A stretch of 64,000 nucleotides of DNA, taken from NCBI RefSeq assembly GCF_021018895.1, contig NC_079373.1, positions 27,911,375 through 27,975,374 of the forward strand. The letters run 5' to 3'. The DNA comes from Seriola aureovittata (taxonomy: Eukaryota; Chordata; Actinopteri; Carangiformes; Carangidae). The notes below the pieces were generated by a model. The model was not told where the DNA came from. It did not search any database and saw only the letters and a program-made list of their open reading frames with translations. The translations under genes were made by a program, and so were the position numbers. Of the stretch, positions 36,001 to 59,231 are shown in pieces (position 1 is the stretch's first letter; every line of letters begins with the position of its first letter).

Positions 36001-36127
36001 GTGAAGATGGAAACATGTCGGTGTAGACAGGCCTCAGCAGGAACACTGTGTTTGGCACACTGTGTATTTTTGGCACCAGCCTCCCTCCATACTCACGTTC
36101 AGTCCCAGCATCAGTGACTCTGACGGT

Positions 36128-36160
36128 GGGCGGGGTTAGAGCAGCGGGGCGGGGTGAGGC
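36128..36160 (+). promoter_or_regulatory. GC boxes upstream of GPI
   Basis: Two GGGCGGGG-type boxes (GTGGGCGGGGTT and GCGGGGCGGGGTG) lie about 170-200 bp before the GPI ATG. They resemble Sp1 sites of a housekeeping promoter. No TATA box is evident. The transcription start was not determined. Confidence 0.4.
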
Positions 36161-36326
36161 CTGATGTCATTGGTGCAGACTGAGCTAACCGTGTTAGCTC
36201 CTGTCAGCTGCCCCATCTCCTCATCCGATCCTCCACATCACCACACCGGGACCAGTCCACCGCCGCTGAGGTTGGAGCAACACCACACTCACCAGTACCA
36301 CCAGTATCACCAGTACCAGCACCAGT

Positions 36327-47813
<11,487 letters not shown>

Positions 47814-49168
47814 GTCCTGACTCCTCCTCCTGCTCCTCTGCTGGACCCACCCCCACCCGCCCCTGTAGTCCTCTCTCATTGGCTGAATCGTGTCCGAGCC
47901 GCGGGAATGAGCACTTTATGTCTGTCAACATGTTTCCCTTGAAAAGAGAATTGATCTGAGAGGACGGGTCGAGTCGCTGTGACCTGTGCAGGTGTTACTG
48001 TAGGTGACAACAACACACCCCCAACCCCCCCCCTTTATCACAGTCAGCACTGACTTCAAAATAAAAGCCCTGTTTGTCACTGAATTGTTTTGTGTTGTTT
48101 TGATTGTGCGGAGATGACGAATGTGATGAGAGGAAACCATCGCCTCTGTTATTGATCTCTATCAGTTCATCTGCTGATCATCGACCTGATTGATCATTTT
48201 GTCCAGAAGACGTCAGAAACAATCAAATATATTTCCTTAAGTAACATGTTCAAAACCTAAAATATTCAGTTTAGTTTCATAAAGAAAATCATCAAAGGTT
48301 TGATTTGATTATCATTATTATTATTAATTGATTAATTGATTATCAGAACGTGTTTGATGAATTCACTGATTGATGTTGAAGTTAAAACACATTGTAAAGA
48401 GATTTGGCATCAGGGTGAACGGCCTAACCAACTAACTAACTAACTAACTAACTAACCAACTCAGCAGTGAGAGCGGGTAGACAGCGGACCAATCAGCTGC
48501 TCCTCCACACACACACACACACACACACAGTTAACAGAACATCAGCCAATAATTGTGATAATTGATAATCAGAAGTTATTTATTGAAGCCAAACAGTTTC
48601 TTTTATTTGTCATAGTAACTGACAAATCAATAGATAATGAATCAATCATTAGCTCAATAATTGACTAGTTTGAGTCCTAATCATCAGTTGGCAAAAAACA
48701 AAATAACATGAGAAGTTCAGAGTAAATCTTTTTTCTGAAAGTTACAAATGACTTTTATTATTTTATTTATTTGCATATTTTTATTATATTATTATTTATA
48801 AATTCAGACATAACTGATTCTTTTTCTGAGATACAGAATATAAATATATATGAATATTAATATGAATGTTAATATTAGTATAAATATAATATATAAATAT
48901 GAATAAAACACAGTGACATCAAAGAGACCGTAGAAACCAGGTTTTATTTTCTGCTGAAGTTTAAAGTCACTGATCTGGAAACAGTGAAACGGATGCAGGT
49001 GTGCGAGTGATCTGTATCTCGGGGGGGGGGGGGGCAGGTGCAGTCACTGTGTCAACTGTCACGACCAACAGGTTTCAGAGGAGGCTGACATACCTGTGTG
49101 CAGGTGGCTGGGAGGGGGCGTGGCCTGTGTGATGGTATCAGTGGGTGGAGGTGGTTCAGTGTCAGAGG
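47814..49168. other. GPI-HSD17B2 intergenic interval
   Basis: Contains the GPI 3' UTR and signal, two copies of the AT-rich dispersed repeat (48170-48360 and 48545-48700), an (AACT)n tetranucleotide repeat at 48424-48462, a short (CA)n at 48507-48529 and a G14 run at 49021-49034. The HSD17B2 promoter must lie near the right end; no TATA box was seen. Confidence 0.55.
48060..48065 (+). terminator. gpi: GPI polyadenylation signal
   Basis: AATAAA lies 247 bp after the GPI stop codon, followed at once by a GT-rich stretch (TTGTTTTGTGTTGTTTTG) typical of a downstream element. Confidence 0.7.
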
Positions 49169-52100
49169 ATGGAGGTTTGCTGCTGCTTCAGCGTCGGAGC
49201 TGCAGCTCTCTACGTCCTCACTCTACTCTGGAGGTTCAGACGGGGCCGCCATGCTGGGTGCAGGCGGGGGGCACTGGTCGGGGCCCTGGGGGCTTCTCTG
49301 TGTTTCACTGTTTCTCCGGTTCTGTGTGGGGGGGTCCTCCTCACCTGCAGCCTCCATCTGATCTGTGTGAGCAGGAGAAATGAGCTGCTGCCAGCGAAGA
49401 GCAGAGCGGTGCTGATCACAGGTGAGACGCACACACTGAGACACACACACTGAGACACACACACTGAGACACACACTGAGACATACACACACAGACTGAG
49501 ACACGCAAACACACACACACTGAGACACACACTGAGACACACACACACAGACTGAGACACGCAAACACACACACACTGAGACACACACACTGAGAAACGC
49601 AAACACGCACATACACACACACTGAGACACACACACTGAGACACACACACTGAGACACACACACTGAGACACACACTGAGACATACACACACAGACTGAG
49701 ACACGCAAACACACACACACTGAGACACACACTGAGACATACACACACAGACTGAGACACGCAAACACACACACACTGAGACACACACACTGAGAAACGC
49801 AAACACGCACATACACACACACTGAGACACACACACTGAGACACACACACTGAGACACACTGAGACACACACACTGAGACACACACTGAGACACACTGAG
49901 ACACACAGACTGAGACACGCAAACACACACACACTGAGACACACTCACTGAGACACACACATTGAGACACGCAAACACACACACTGAGACACACATACAC
50001 ACACACTGAGACACACATACACACACACTGAGACACACATACACTCACACTGAGACACACACACACACACTGAGACACACACACTGAGACACACACTGAG
50101 ACACACACACTGAGACACACACTGAGACACACTGAGACACACAGACTGAGACACGCAAACACACACACACTGAGACACACATACACACACACACTGAGAC
50201 ACACATACACACACACTGAGACACACATACACACACACTGAGACACACATACACACACACACTGAGACACGCAAACACGCACATACACACACACACACTG
50301 AGACACACATACTGAGACACGCAAACACACACTGAGACACACACACACACTGAGACACACAAACACACACACTGAGACACACACACTGATACACACAAAC
50401 ACACACACTGAGACACACACACACACTGAGACACACAAACACACACACTGAGACACACACTCCAGGTGTTAGCGTTGATGCTAACCTGAGTCCCATCAGA
50501 TAAACAGGATACATGAGCTTCTTCTTCTGTTATTTGTTTGTCACCAAGTGAAACTAGATCCAGACAGACAGTGAACAGCTGAGTGGATCGTGTCTGAGTC
50601 AATGTTGGATTTTATTTTGGTGCATCAGCAGCAGCTGTGCTAACAGTCTGCCTGGTCTCTGTCAGTGAGTCACCATCTCTGATCACTTGAAATCATTGTG
50701 TAGACGTTAGCTGCACAGACTTCACTGTGTTTCCTCCACTAAGAAGAAGAGGCATCTCTTCATCTGTCATCCAAATTTGATTTTGTGGATCATAATTTAT
50801 ATAAAAAATGGATCAAAAATATTTCAAACTCCAGTTGGATTGGTTGGTTCAGAGAAGTGAGCTCATCTGTGCTCGAACAGGACGCTGAGATCACATGAAG
50901 AAAACAAACCGAAATCACTTCCTAATAAAAACAGTTACATTCAAACTCCTTTATGTTTCTATTTTGTCCCAGAGTTATCAGAGAACAGATGTTTACAGTG
51001 TGTTGGGGTTTATTCCATTTCAGCACTTTCTAATGTAACTGCATGAACGTGTTGTTGTTGTCGTTGTTGTCGTTGTTGGAGACACGTTGACGTCTCTGAA
51101 CGGCTCTGACAGGAAAAACAGGATGGAGCTGAAGATCTTTGATAAAGACTCAGACTGTCCTCCATGTTTGAAGAGGAGATAAGTGACTGTCTCTTTACAA
51201 CATGTGATCAAACAGCTGACGATACTGTGACTCATTAAAACAGAAACCAGACCTGAAACTGGACTCTGAATCTGTGAGGTCCATGTCCTGAGTCTCGACC
51301 CAGCAGACTTCTGCAGGTCCTGACAACATACCAGGGCGTGTTCTCAGGGACTGTCCAGACCAGACCCACCCTCAGTGACCTTTAACCCCTGAGCCAGGCT
51401 GTCGTCCCCTCACAGACACCACCAAACCAGGACTGAAGGTCTCCAGGATCCTCAGTCACCACATCTGGAAAATAAGAACAGATGTTTCTTCATATACTCC
51501 AGATCCGCTTGGATAAAGCGCCTCGGTCTGAACTGATGTAACATCTGATAATGTTTCTGTTCTGTTGGTGAAAGTTCAGTAATGACATCAGAACCTTCAA
51601 CCTGCAGGTCAAACATGGAGCCACTGGTCGTGTCATGATGTTGTGATGTCATGATGAAATTATGTTTCGATGTTATCATATTGTGATGTTATCATGTTGT
51701 GATGTGATGTAATCATGTTGTGATGTCATGATTGTTGGTTCCTCTCAGGGTGTGACTCTGGGTTTGGCCACGCCCTTGCGGAGCAGCTCAGTGAGATGGG
51801 GGTGCAGGTGTTCGCAGGTATGCTGGATGTGAACGGAGGCGGAGCTCAGCGACTCAGAGAGCGAGGATCTGAGAACCTGCAGGTGCTGCAGCTGGACGTG
51901 ACCGACAGCACCCAGGTAGAGACGGTTCACAGGTACATCTGCACTCAGGTGGGACACACAGGTGAGTCTGAGCTGCTCCTCACCCACCTGACCCTCCTCT
52001 CCTTAGCTGAGGGAGTTACTTAAGGCTGTTGCACAGAATCTCTTGAAGGGTTTCCTTAGTTAAGGAAAAGCTAAGACATTTTACAGCAGAAAAATGAGAC

Positions 52101-55100
52101 TGTTTCCATGGAGACTGTTGATTAGATGCCATTAGTACACTCTCCTGAGATGTACCTTTAGTTTTTCCCTTAGTTTGGTCTCTAAGGTTTTTTGTGCAAC
52201 AGCTTAACTGACTTTAAGTGATTCCTTAAGTAGACTAAGATAATGAGAAAACCTGAATTACTTAAGGGAACACTTTAAGGAAACCTTAAGGAGAGGACTT
52301 AAGGGTGTTTTCTGCAACTGTTTTTATCTTAAGGAAATCTTAACTTAAGGTGTTTTGTGCAACTGGCCTGTGGTCTCTTCATCTGGTCTCGTCCAGTTTG
52401 AGTCAATAACCAACATTAGCTGTAAACTGGCAACCATGGTAACCATGCTGCCCCTGCAGGTCTGTGGGGTCTGGTGAATAACGCAGGGATCCTTCACTGC
52501 CCGGCGGATGCAGAGCTCCAGCCCATGGTGGCATGCAGACGCTGTATGGAGGTGAACTTCCTGTCAGCTGTCAACATGTGTCAGGTGTTCCTCCCTCTCC
52601 TGAGGTGCTCCAGAGGACGCATCGTCAATGTGTCCAGCATGGCAGGTAACGTCCCCCACCGCAACCCACAAATCACCAGGTCACAGAAGGTCTCAGGTGG
52701 AGTAAGACCTACCTGTACAACTTTACCTGTGACAGTGTTTTGACAGACTGACGGTGTTTTAACAGAGTGACGGTGTATAAACAGTGACGATGTATAAACA
52801 GTGACGATGTATGAACAGAGTGACGGTGTATAAACAGTGACGTGTATAAACAGTGACGGTGTGTGAACAGTGACGGTGTGTGAACAGTGACGGTGTATAA
52901 ACAGTGACGGTGTATTAACAGTGACGGTGTGTAAACAGTGACGGTGTATAAACAGTGACGGTGTATAAACAGTGACGGTGTGTGAACAGTGACGGTGTAT
53001 AAACAGTGACGGTGTATTAACAGTGACGGTGTATAAACAGTGACGGTGTATTAACAGTGACGGTGTGTGAACAGTGACGGTGTATTAACAGTGACGGTGT
53101 GTAAACAGTGACGGTGTATTAACAGTGACGGTGTGTGAACAGTGACGGTGTATTAACAGTGACGGTGTATAAACAGTGACGGTGTATTAACAGTGACGGT
53201 GTATAAACAGTGACGGTGTATTAACAGTGACGGTGTGTAAACAGTGACGGTGTATTAACAGTGACGGTGTGTGAACAGTGACGGTGTATTAACAGTGACG
53301 GTGTATAAACTGTGACGGTGTATTAACAGTGACGGTGTATTAACAGTGACGGTGTATAAACAGTGACGGTGTATAAACAGTGACGGTGTATTAACAGTGA
53401 CGGTGTATTAACAGTGACGGTGTGTAAACAGTGACGGTGTATTAACAGTGACGTGTATTAACAGTGACGGTGTATTAACAGTGACGTGTATTAACAGTGA
53501 CGGTGTATTAACAGTGACGGTGTATAAACAGTGACGGTGTATAAACAGTGACGGTGTATTAACAGTGACGGTGTATAAACAGTGACGGTGTATTAACAGT
53601 GACGGTGTGTGAACTGTGACGGTGTATTAACAGTGACGGTGTATTAACAGTGACGGTGTATTAACAGTGACGTGTATTAACAGTGACGGTGTATAAACAG
53701 TGACGTGTATTAACAGTGACGGTGTATAAACAGTGACGGTGTGTAAACAGTGACGGTGTGTAAACAGTGACGGTGTATAAACAGTGACGGTGTGTAAACA
53801 GTGACGGTGTGTAAACAGTGACGGTGTATTAACAGTGACGGTGTATTAACAGTGACGGTGTATTAACAGTGACGGTGTACGGTCTGGTATTAACAGTGTG
53901 GTGGTTGTGACCCTGGTTCTCCTGCAGGTGAGGTACCGATGCCTCTGTTTGCTTCTTACGGAGCGTCTAAAGCGGCTCTAAGGGTTTTCTCTGAGGTGCT
54001 GAGGATGGAGTTATCAGTGTGGGGGGTCAAAGTGTCCGTGATCCAACCTGCAGGCTTCAGAACAAGTAGGTGGGACTTCACTGAATGACATCATCCAGGT
54101 GTTTATCACCTGACAGAGTTTATAGAAGACACAGAGAGCTGATTGAGATCCACAGTTAAACTGATCCTGTCTTTGAGTTTGTGGCTTTGAACTGAGCCGA
54201 GGTTTGTATTTGCGTTTGTGTTTGTGTCTGTGTCTGTGTTTGTGTCTGTGTTTGTGTCTGTGTCTGTGTCTGTGTCTGTGTTTGTGTCTGTGTTTGTGTT
54301 TGTGTCTGTGTCTGTGTTTGTGTCTGTGTCTGTGTTTGTGTCTGTGTCTGTGTCTGTGTCTGTGTTTGTGTCTGTGTTTGTGTTTGTGTCTGTCTGTGTT
54401 TGTGTCTGTGTCTGTGTTTGTGTCTGTGTTTGTGTCTGTGTCTGTGTCTGTGTCTGTGTTTGTGTCTGTGTTTGTGTTTGTGTCTGTCTGTGTTTGTGTC
54501 TGTGTTTGTGTTTGTGTCTGTGTCTGTGTTTGTGTCTGTGTTTGTGTCTGTGTTTGTGTCTGTGTCTGTGTCTGTGTTTGTGTCTGTGTCTGTGTCTGTG
54601 TCTGTGTTTGTGTCTGTGTTTGTGTCTGTGTTTGTGTCTGTGTCTGTGTCTGTGTCTGTGTTTGTGTCTGTGTTTGTGTCTGTGTTTGTGTCTGTGTCTG
54701 TGTTTGTGTCTGTGTCTGTGTCTGTGTTTGTGTTTGTGTCTGTGTTTGTGTCTGTGTTTGTGTCTGTGTTTGTGTCTGTGTTTGTGTCTGTGTCTGTGTC
54801 TGTGTTTGTGTCTGTGTCTGTGTTTGTGTCTGTGTCTGTGTCTGTGTTTGTGTCTGTGTCTGTGTCTGTGTTTGTGTTTGTGTCTGTGTTTGCGTTTGTG
54901 TCTGTGTCTGTATTTGTGTCTGTTTGTGTCTGTGTTTGTGTCTGTAGCTTTTCCTTTTTCCTTTTTTGTTCTTTTTCTATTTACTACTTCTTTTTTTAAA
55001 TTTCTCTCTTCCTTTATTTCTGTTTTATTTTAGTCTTCATGTCTGACTCTTGTTGACAGTCCTGATGTTAAAACATAGTTAATCACAGTTCCGTTTGACT

Positions 55101-55965
55101 TTTGTTAAATTAAACGTGGGGATATTTATTCATGTGCTGCACTGCATCATTTCTCTCCTCCTGAATTATGTTTTATTTTAGGTAATTTTTTCTATTTTCC
55201 TCTTTAATCACATGAACTTGTTTCCTGTTGTCTCGTGTTTTCTGTCTGAATCTCTTAAATCACTTTTAGCTGTTGCTGAAAGGTGTGACAGTCGGCCTTG
55301 ATCTCAGAGCTGAAGCATATTTAAAATGAAATAAATAAAATCGAAAACATCTTTTACCAACATGTGGAGAATATTTGGTGACTGATTTAATATTTGGTGA
55401 CTGATTTAATATTTGGTGACTGATTTAAGTCCATCTCAGCTGTAACTGTGACAAACTGCAGCATATTAAAACTTATTTTTTCCTATAAACCCTCAATAAG
55501 AAAATGAAGTGTAAACTACACTGTATGTAGATATTACCAATAATCAGCTCATTGATCAGAGTCACTGTCAGGACCAGCTCAACCAGGTCTCTGGTCTGTG
55601 TGTCTGTCCTCTCAGATATCTTTGGGACCGATGACGACGCCCGTCGCTACAGAGACGAGATCCTCGCCGCTCTGTCCTCTGAGGCCAGAGAGGATTATGG
55701 GGAGGTGTATGTCTCATCCCTTCCCAGCAGTCTGTCCAGGATGTCCCAGCAGTGCGCCGAGGACCTGTCCCCCGTGGTGGACGAGATGTGTCACGCTCTG
55801 CTGTCGGTCCGTCCCAGACCCCTGTACACCCCCGGACAGATGGGGTGGCTGCTGCCGTTCCTCCACCGTCACTGTCCCACCGCCGTGTTCGACCTCATCG
55901 CCACGACCTTCCTCAAACACACTGAGTGTGAACCAGCAGGACTGAGGGGGGGCGGACACAGCTGA
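49169..55965 (+). CDS. hsd17b2: HSD17B2, 17-beta-hydroxysteroid dehydrogenase 2
   Basis: Membrane-bound NAD-dependent short-chain dehydrogenase that oxidises estradiol and testosterone to their 17-keto forms in the ER. Exons: 49169-49421, 51749-51961, 52460-52645, 53928-54065, 55616-55965, giving 379 codons plus stop with all phases matching. Residues about 5-70 hold two hydrophobic stretches ([11 protein letters not shown] and [20 protein letters not shown]), the expected N-terminal anchor. The Rossmann motif TGCDSGFG is at 84-91, NNAG at 162-165, catalytic Ser215 in VNVSSM, and Tyr228/Lys232 in SYGASK. GFRTNIFGTDD matches the substrate-loop region of HSD17B2. The ATG at 49169 was chosen because it begins just before the first hydrophobic segment. 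MPHOSPH6 downstream in convergent orientation matches the human neighbourhood and favours HSD17B2 over related SDRs such as RDH or HSD11B2. Confidence 0.93.
49425..50462. repeat. CACACTGAGACACA minisatellite, HSD17B2 intron 1
   Basis: About 1.04 kb of units of 14-30 bp around CACACTGAGACACACACA, with GCAAACACACAC and ATACACACAC variants. Longer sub-blocks of about 200 bp recur (compare 49480-49640 with 49680-49840). It starts within about 20 bp of the exon 1 donor. Several minus-strand frames are open through it only because the repeat lacks stops. Confidence 0.95.
50463..51748. other. Unique part of HSD17B2 intron 1
   Basis: About 1.3 kb without a recognised exon. A (GTTGTTGTC)n-like patch is at 51050-51078 and a GTTATCATGTTGTGATG-type short tandem repeat at 51660-51735. 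Confidence 0.55.
52016..52373 (+). mobile_element. Non-autonomous element, HSD17B2 intron 2
   Basis: Left end TTAAGGCTGTTGCACAGAA and right end TTAAGGTGTTTTGTGCAACTGG are partly inverted: TGTTGCACA faces TGTGCAAC. Internally it carries many CTTAAGG words and a second TTGTGCAAC near 52192. The right half is found again, inverted, at 6975-7190. Confidence 0.55.
52743..53880. repeat. 17-bp minisatellite AACAGTGACGGTGTATT, HSD17B2 intron 3
   Basis: About 65 copies over 1.14 kb with variable final bases (TATT, TATA, TGTG, TGTA) and occasional deletion of GG. It fills nearly the whole intron and ends about 45 bp before exon 4. Each unit has TGACG, a half cAMP-response-element word. Confidence 0.95.
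54209..54946. repeat. (TGTGTC/TGTGTT)n hexanucleotide array, HSD17B2 intron 4
   Basis: About 740 bp of interspersed TGTGTC and TGTGTT hexamers with rare TGTC slips. All three plus-strand frames are open and give Cys/Leu/Val/Ser/Phe-only peptides; not coding. Confidence 0.95.
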
Positions 55966-56128
55966 CCAGAGTCCATGTTCTGATCACCATCCAGGTGGTC
56001 TCAGATGTCTGCAGGACCAGAACCACCCCACACAGGCCTGAACCGGAGTCTGGTGCAGTCAGTAGATTTTACACAGTAGAAATCCCGTGTTCAGATACAA
56101 ACAGGATGTGGAACATTCATTCTATCAA

Positions 56129-56134
56129 AATAAA
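56129..56134 (+). terminator. hsd17b2: HSD17B2 polyadenylation signal
   Basis: AATAAA lies 163 bp beyond the HSD17B2 stop codon. It is the first such hexamer after the stop on this strand and is followed by GTCATCGTGTC. Confidence 0.6.
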
Positions 56135-56872
56135 AGTAGTCATCGTGTCAGATCAGACTGAGACCAGCTGCTGCTGCTGAACACAGATCAAACACTGACG
56201 ACACACAGAGAAAATCTGGTTTGTTGCATCAGTTTCAAAGACTTGCAGCTGGAGTTTCCTACAGGACTTGAATGCACCAGCACTGATGATGTGACTGTTG
56301 TTCTTGTATGAAAAGTTCCATGAAGAAACATTTTCTGACCTGCTGCTGCTAAATGAGTGTGACGTGACGATACAATGATATGCTAACAGAGATGCTAAGC
56401 TAAAGATCATTGATCTGGACAAACCAACAGAAAACTCGTTTTCATTAAATTGTTTTTCAAAGGAATCTTTTTTGTCTTTTCTTTTACTAAGTGAGAACGA
56501 GGACAGGGAGACGGGACGACATGAAACGTGAGACAAACATCGAGTCCTAAATCCAGACGAGACGTTATTATTTGATTTATAAGTTAGCACTAATTAGCAG
56601 ATATCAGTGTCTCATCATACCTGGCTTGTTAACTTAGCTAGTTAATTAGCTAGCAAATTAATTAGCCTTGGGTTAGCCTTAGGTCAAGATGCCCAGCTGT
56701 GGTATTAATGCTAACAGTAGCGTATGCTCGCCAGTTGTTGAACTGACGTTATAGGTCATGATGTTATTATATTTGGATTAGCTGGGAGTTAGGGGGCGGA
56801 GTCAGACACGGTGCAGCAGCTCACTCTGAGCTTCAGAAACCTGTGGGTGACGTCACAGAGGCGGCGTCCATC

Positions 56873-56878
56873 TTTATT
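56873..56878 (-). terminator. mphosph6: MPHOSPH6 polyadenylation signal
   Basis: TTTATT on the plus strand is AATAAA on the minus strand, about 270 bp past the MPHOSPH6 stop. The surrounding sequence (TGACGTCA then CCATCTTTATTT) resembles a dispersed fish repeat, so the signal may have been supplied by a repeat. Confidence 0.45.
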
Positions 56879-57148
56879 TACCGTGTGTGTGCTGTAGTTT
56901 CCCTGCTGACGGTGGAGTGTTTAAATGAGCTGAAACGTGACGGACACTCTGAGCTGTGTGTTTAATGACAGACTGTAACACACTGTTAAACTCACAGCGT
57001 CTCTTTTAAAAACAGGATGTATAACATCCACTCAGACTTAAACTGCTGCTCAGTCTCTGATCATCTGAACAGTCTCTGCTGCACAGACGTAAAAAAAAAA
57101 TCATTCACATAAAAACACATATTTTACAAAGTTCATGAGCGTCTCAGT

Positions 57149-59231
57149 TCAGTCCTGAGGTTTCAGAAAAACTCTCTTTGTGTTTGTTTCTTCCACGTTC
57201 TGGTTCAGGTCTTCTTCCAGCGCCACTCTGTCGCGCTTCTTCACAAACTTCTTCTTCATGCTTCCAACTAAACTCTCGTACCTGGAAAACATTAAAGACA
57301 CAGCAAGTGAGAAATATTCCAACTAAAAACTTCGTGATCCTCAGCTGCTCACTGACGGGTTCGACTTTCCTTTTTTACGGAGAATTCACAGCTGCTTCAG
57401 ACGCTTGTATCCGTCAGGCATTATATAAAACTGATAGTCAGAGATATTCATACAGCTGCTAAAGGTTTTAGCATCAAAGCAGAAGTTAAAGTTCTCATCA
57501 GGCTGAAAATGGAGCTTAATTTATAAATCACTAACTCCCTAAAATCCTTATTTTCTTATAAGTGAAGAACAAAATGTGTCACTAAAGTAAAGATGGTTTT
57601 TAAAATCATGTTTAATAAATCTTCGTTACCGAGTGTGTCTCGAGGAATTATCAAAATAAAATTAACTTATAATCTGAACTAAAAATAATCAGATTTCCAT
57701 TTAAAAACATGTTGACATTTTCTGAAAACACTGGCAGATTTAAAAAAAATCTATAATAATCAATCACAATTAGTTTAATTTTATCTTCTATTATATATCT
57801 CAAGGTATTAAATAAATGTGGAGCAGTAAAAGTATAAAAACTACACTAGTAGTTTAGTAAATGAACTTATTGTTTTTCTAACTGGATCAAAGTTCATCCT
57901 GTTATAAAATCCTTTTATAATTTAATAAATGTCCCTCATGGGGACCCGTCCGTCTCCGTCTATACCTCAGAGCCATTTCTTCATCGGTGATGTCGGTCTG
58001 CATCCTGCTCATCTCCTCCTCTTCCTCGTTCTCCTCTTCCTCTTTTGGATTCAGGAGAGCCATCAGTTTCTGAGACCGACAATAAAAACATTTAAAATTG
58101 AATGAAATGCTGTGATTTTTATTTTCATTATTTCTACTTTGTCACTTCATCTGTAGACGAAGCTTCAATCTGTCTCAGTGAGAACACAGTCCAAGGATCA
58201 ATACACTGGTCCAGTTATAATCCTGACACTTTAACTGCTGCAGGTTTACAAACAAACTGGTTCAGACTTGAATGTTCCCTCCCAGTGAGGTCACATGATC
58301 CTCGGCCTCCTTCAGCTGATGACGTGAAAACACATCAGGAGGAAGAAACAACTGGTTTCTGCTGTTATTTTCACAGTAAAACTGAGTGAAATTAAACTTT
58401 GTACAGATACATGTTGAGTAACAGCAGCAGAGACCTGAAGTCTCAGACAAGAAGAATCAAAGTGAGACCAACCTCCACCTCTGGATTAAAACCCTTGAAC
58501 GACATGCGACCGTAGTTCAGATCTTCACAGGGAACGAAACTCCTCTCCTCTATGATCAGGTTCCTGTGGGGGGGGGGGGGTTAATGGAGTTTGGCACAGA
58601 CTTCTCTGTTGAGGACTGAACTGTAAACTGCATGTGTACACTCACTCTTTAGTTTTCAGTTCAGGCAGGTCCAGGTACCAGTGCTCATCACTTATTATCC
58701 TCTTCTCGTCTTCCTCCAGCTGCTTCTTGGTCTCAGCATCCAGACCTCTCTGCATGAACTGTGGGAACAGATCTTCACTTTATTTTATCATCAACTGAAC
58801 CTCTGCAGCAGGTGGGAAAAACCATCCAGCGGCTCCCTGACATGTTCTGGACCTTACACAAAACTGTCATCATCATGTGGTGATATCTTTCCACCAGGCT
58901 TCAGCTGAGACAGAGTCAGTGACGGTCTTTGTTGACTTTCATGGTTTTCTAGCTAAAGTGTAAAAGCTAATTTACAAACCGAATTAATTATTGGTTCAAA
59001 CTTTACATTAAAATGTCTTAACTCGACCTCTACCAGGAGCCAGCGCTTTCACTGAGGCAGGAAAAAGATTTTCGACTGATTTCTGAATGGGATTCGGCGT
59101 GACGTCAGCGCTAGCTTGTGCTGTAGCTAACACACGGCAGCTAACTTTTCTCATGTGTTGGCAAAGACGGCTTCACTGACCTTCATGCGCAGGAGGTTTT
59201 TGGAGAGTTTCACAGAGTCATTGGCCATCAT
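57149..59231 (-). CDS. mphosph6: MPHOSPH6, M-phase phosphoprotein 6
   Basis: Small nuclear exosome cofactor that links the core exosome to MTR4 and is needed for 5.8S rRNA 3' processing. Exons (minus): 59231-59181, 58758-58646, 58563-58473, 58069-57966, 57281-57149; 163 codons plus TGA, phases consistent. The protein reads MMANDSVKLSKNLLRMKFMQ, then EDEKRIISDEHWYLDLPEL, YGRMSFKGFNPEVEKLMALL, an acidic Glu-rich stretch, DITDEEMALRYESLVGSMKK and the C-terminal KRVFLKPQD. These match the family from end to end. Two adjacent ATGs exist (59231 and 59228); either could be the start. The gene converges on HSD17B2, with 1.18 kb between the stop codons. Confidence 0.95.

Larger units (their letters stand above)
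28402..36127. other. LSM14A-GPI intergenic region, no gene recognised
   Basis: About 7.7 kb. It includes the LSM14A 3' UTR, copies of the AT-rich dispersed repeat (29210-29300, 29570-29770), a TTATAA-rich stretch (30290-30850), a 16-bp minisatellite (32518-33040) and a G19 run (34323-34341). Open frames up to about 95 codons exist but none has a homology signature or consistent splice context. Confidence 0.6.
55966..57148. other. HSD17B2-MPHOSPH6 convergent 3' interval
   Basis: Contains both 3' UTRs and their polyadenylation signals. Around 56820-56880 GGGTGACGTCACAGAGGCGG followed by CCATCTTTATTT resembles a dispersed teleost repeat carrying a full TGACGTCA. No gene is seen. Confidence 0.5.

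Noticed and set aside
49210..50602. Very long minus-strand open frames (up to 346 codons) of Cys/Val/Ser/Leu
   Set aside because: They lie in the CACTGAGACACA array; the peptide is just the translated repeat and several frames are open together.
54204..55033. Plus-strand open frames of about 200-270 codons
   Set aside because: All three frames are open through the TGTGTC/TGTGTT array, so openness reflects composition.
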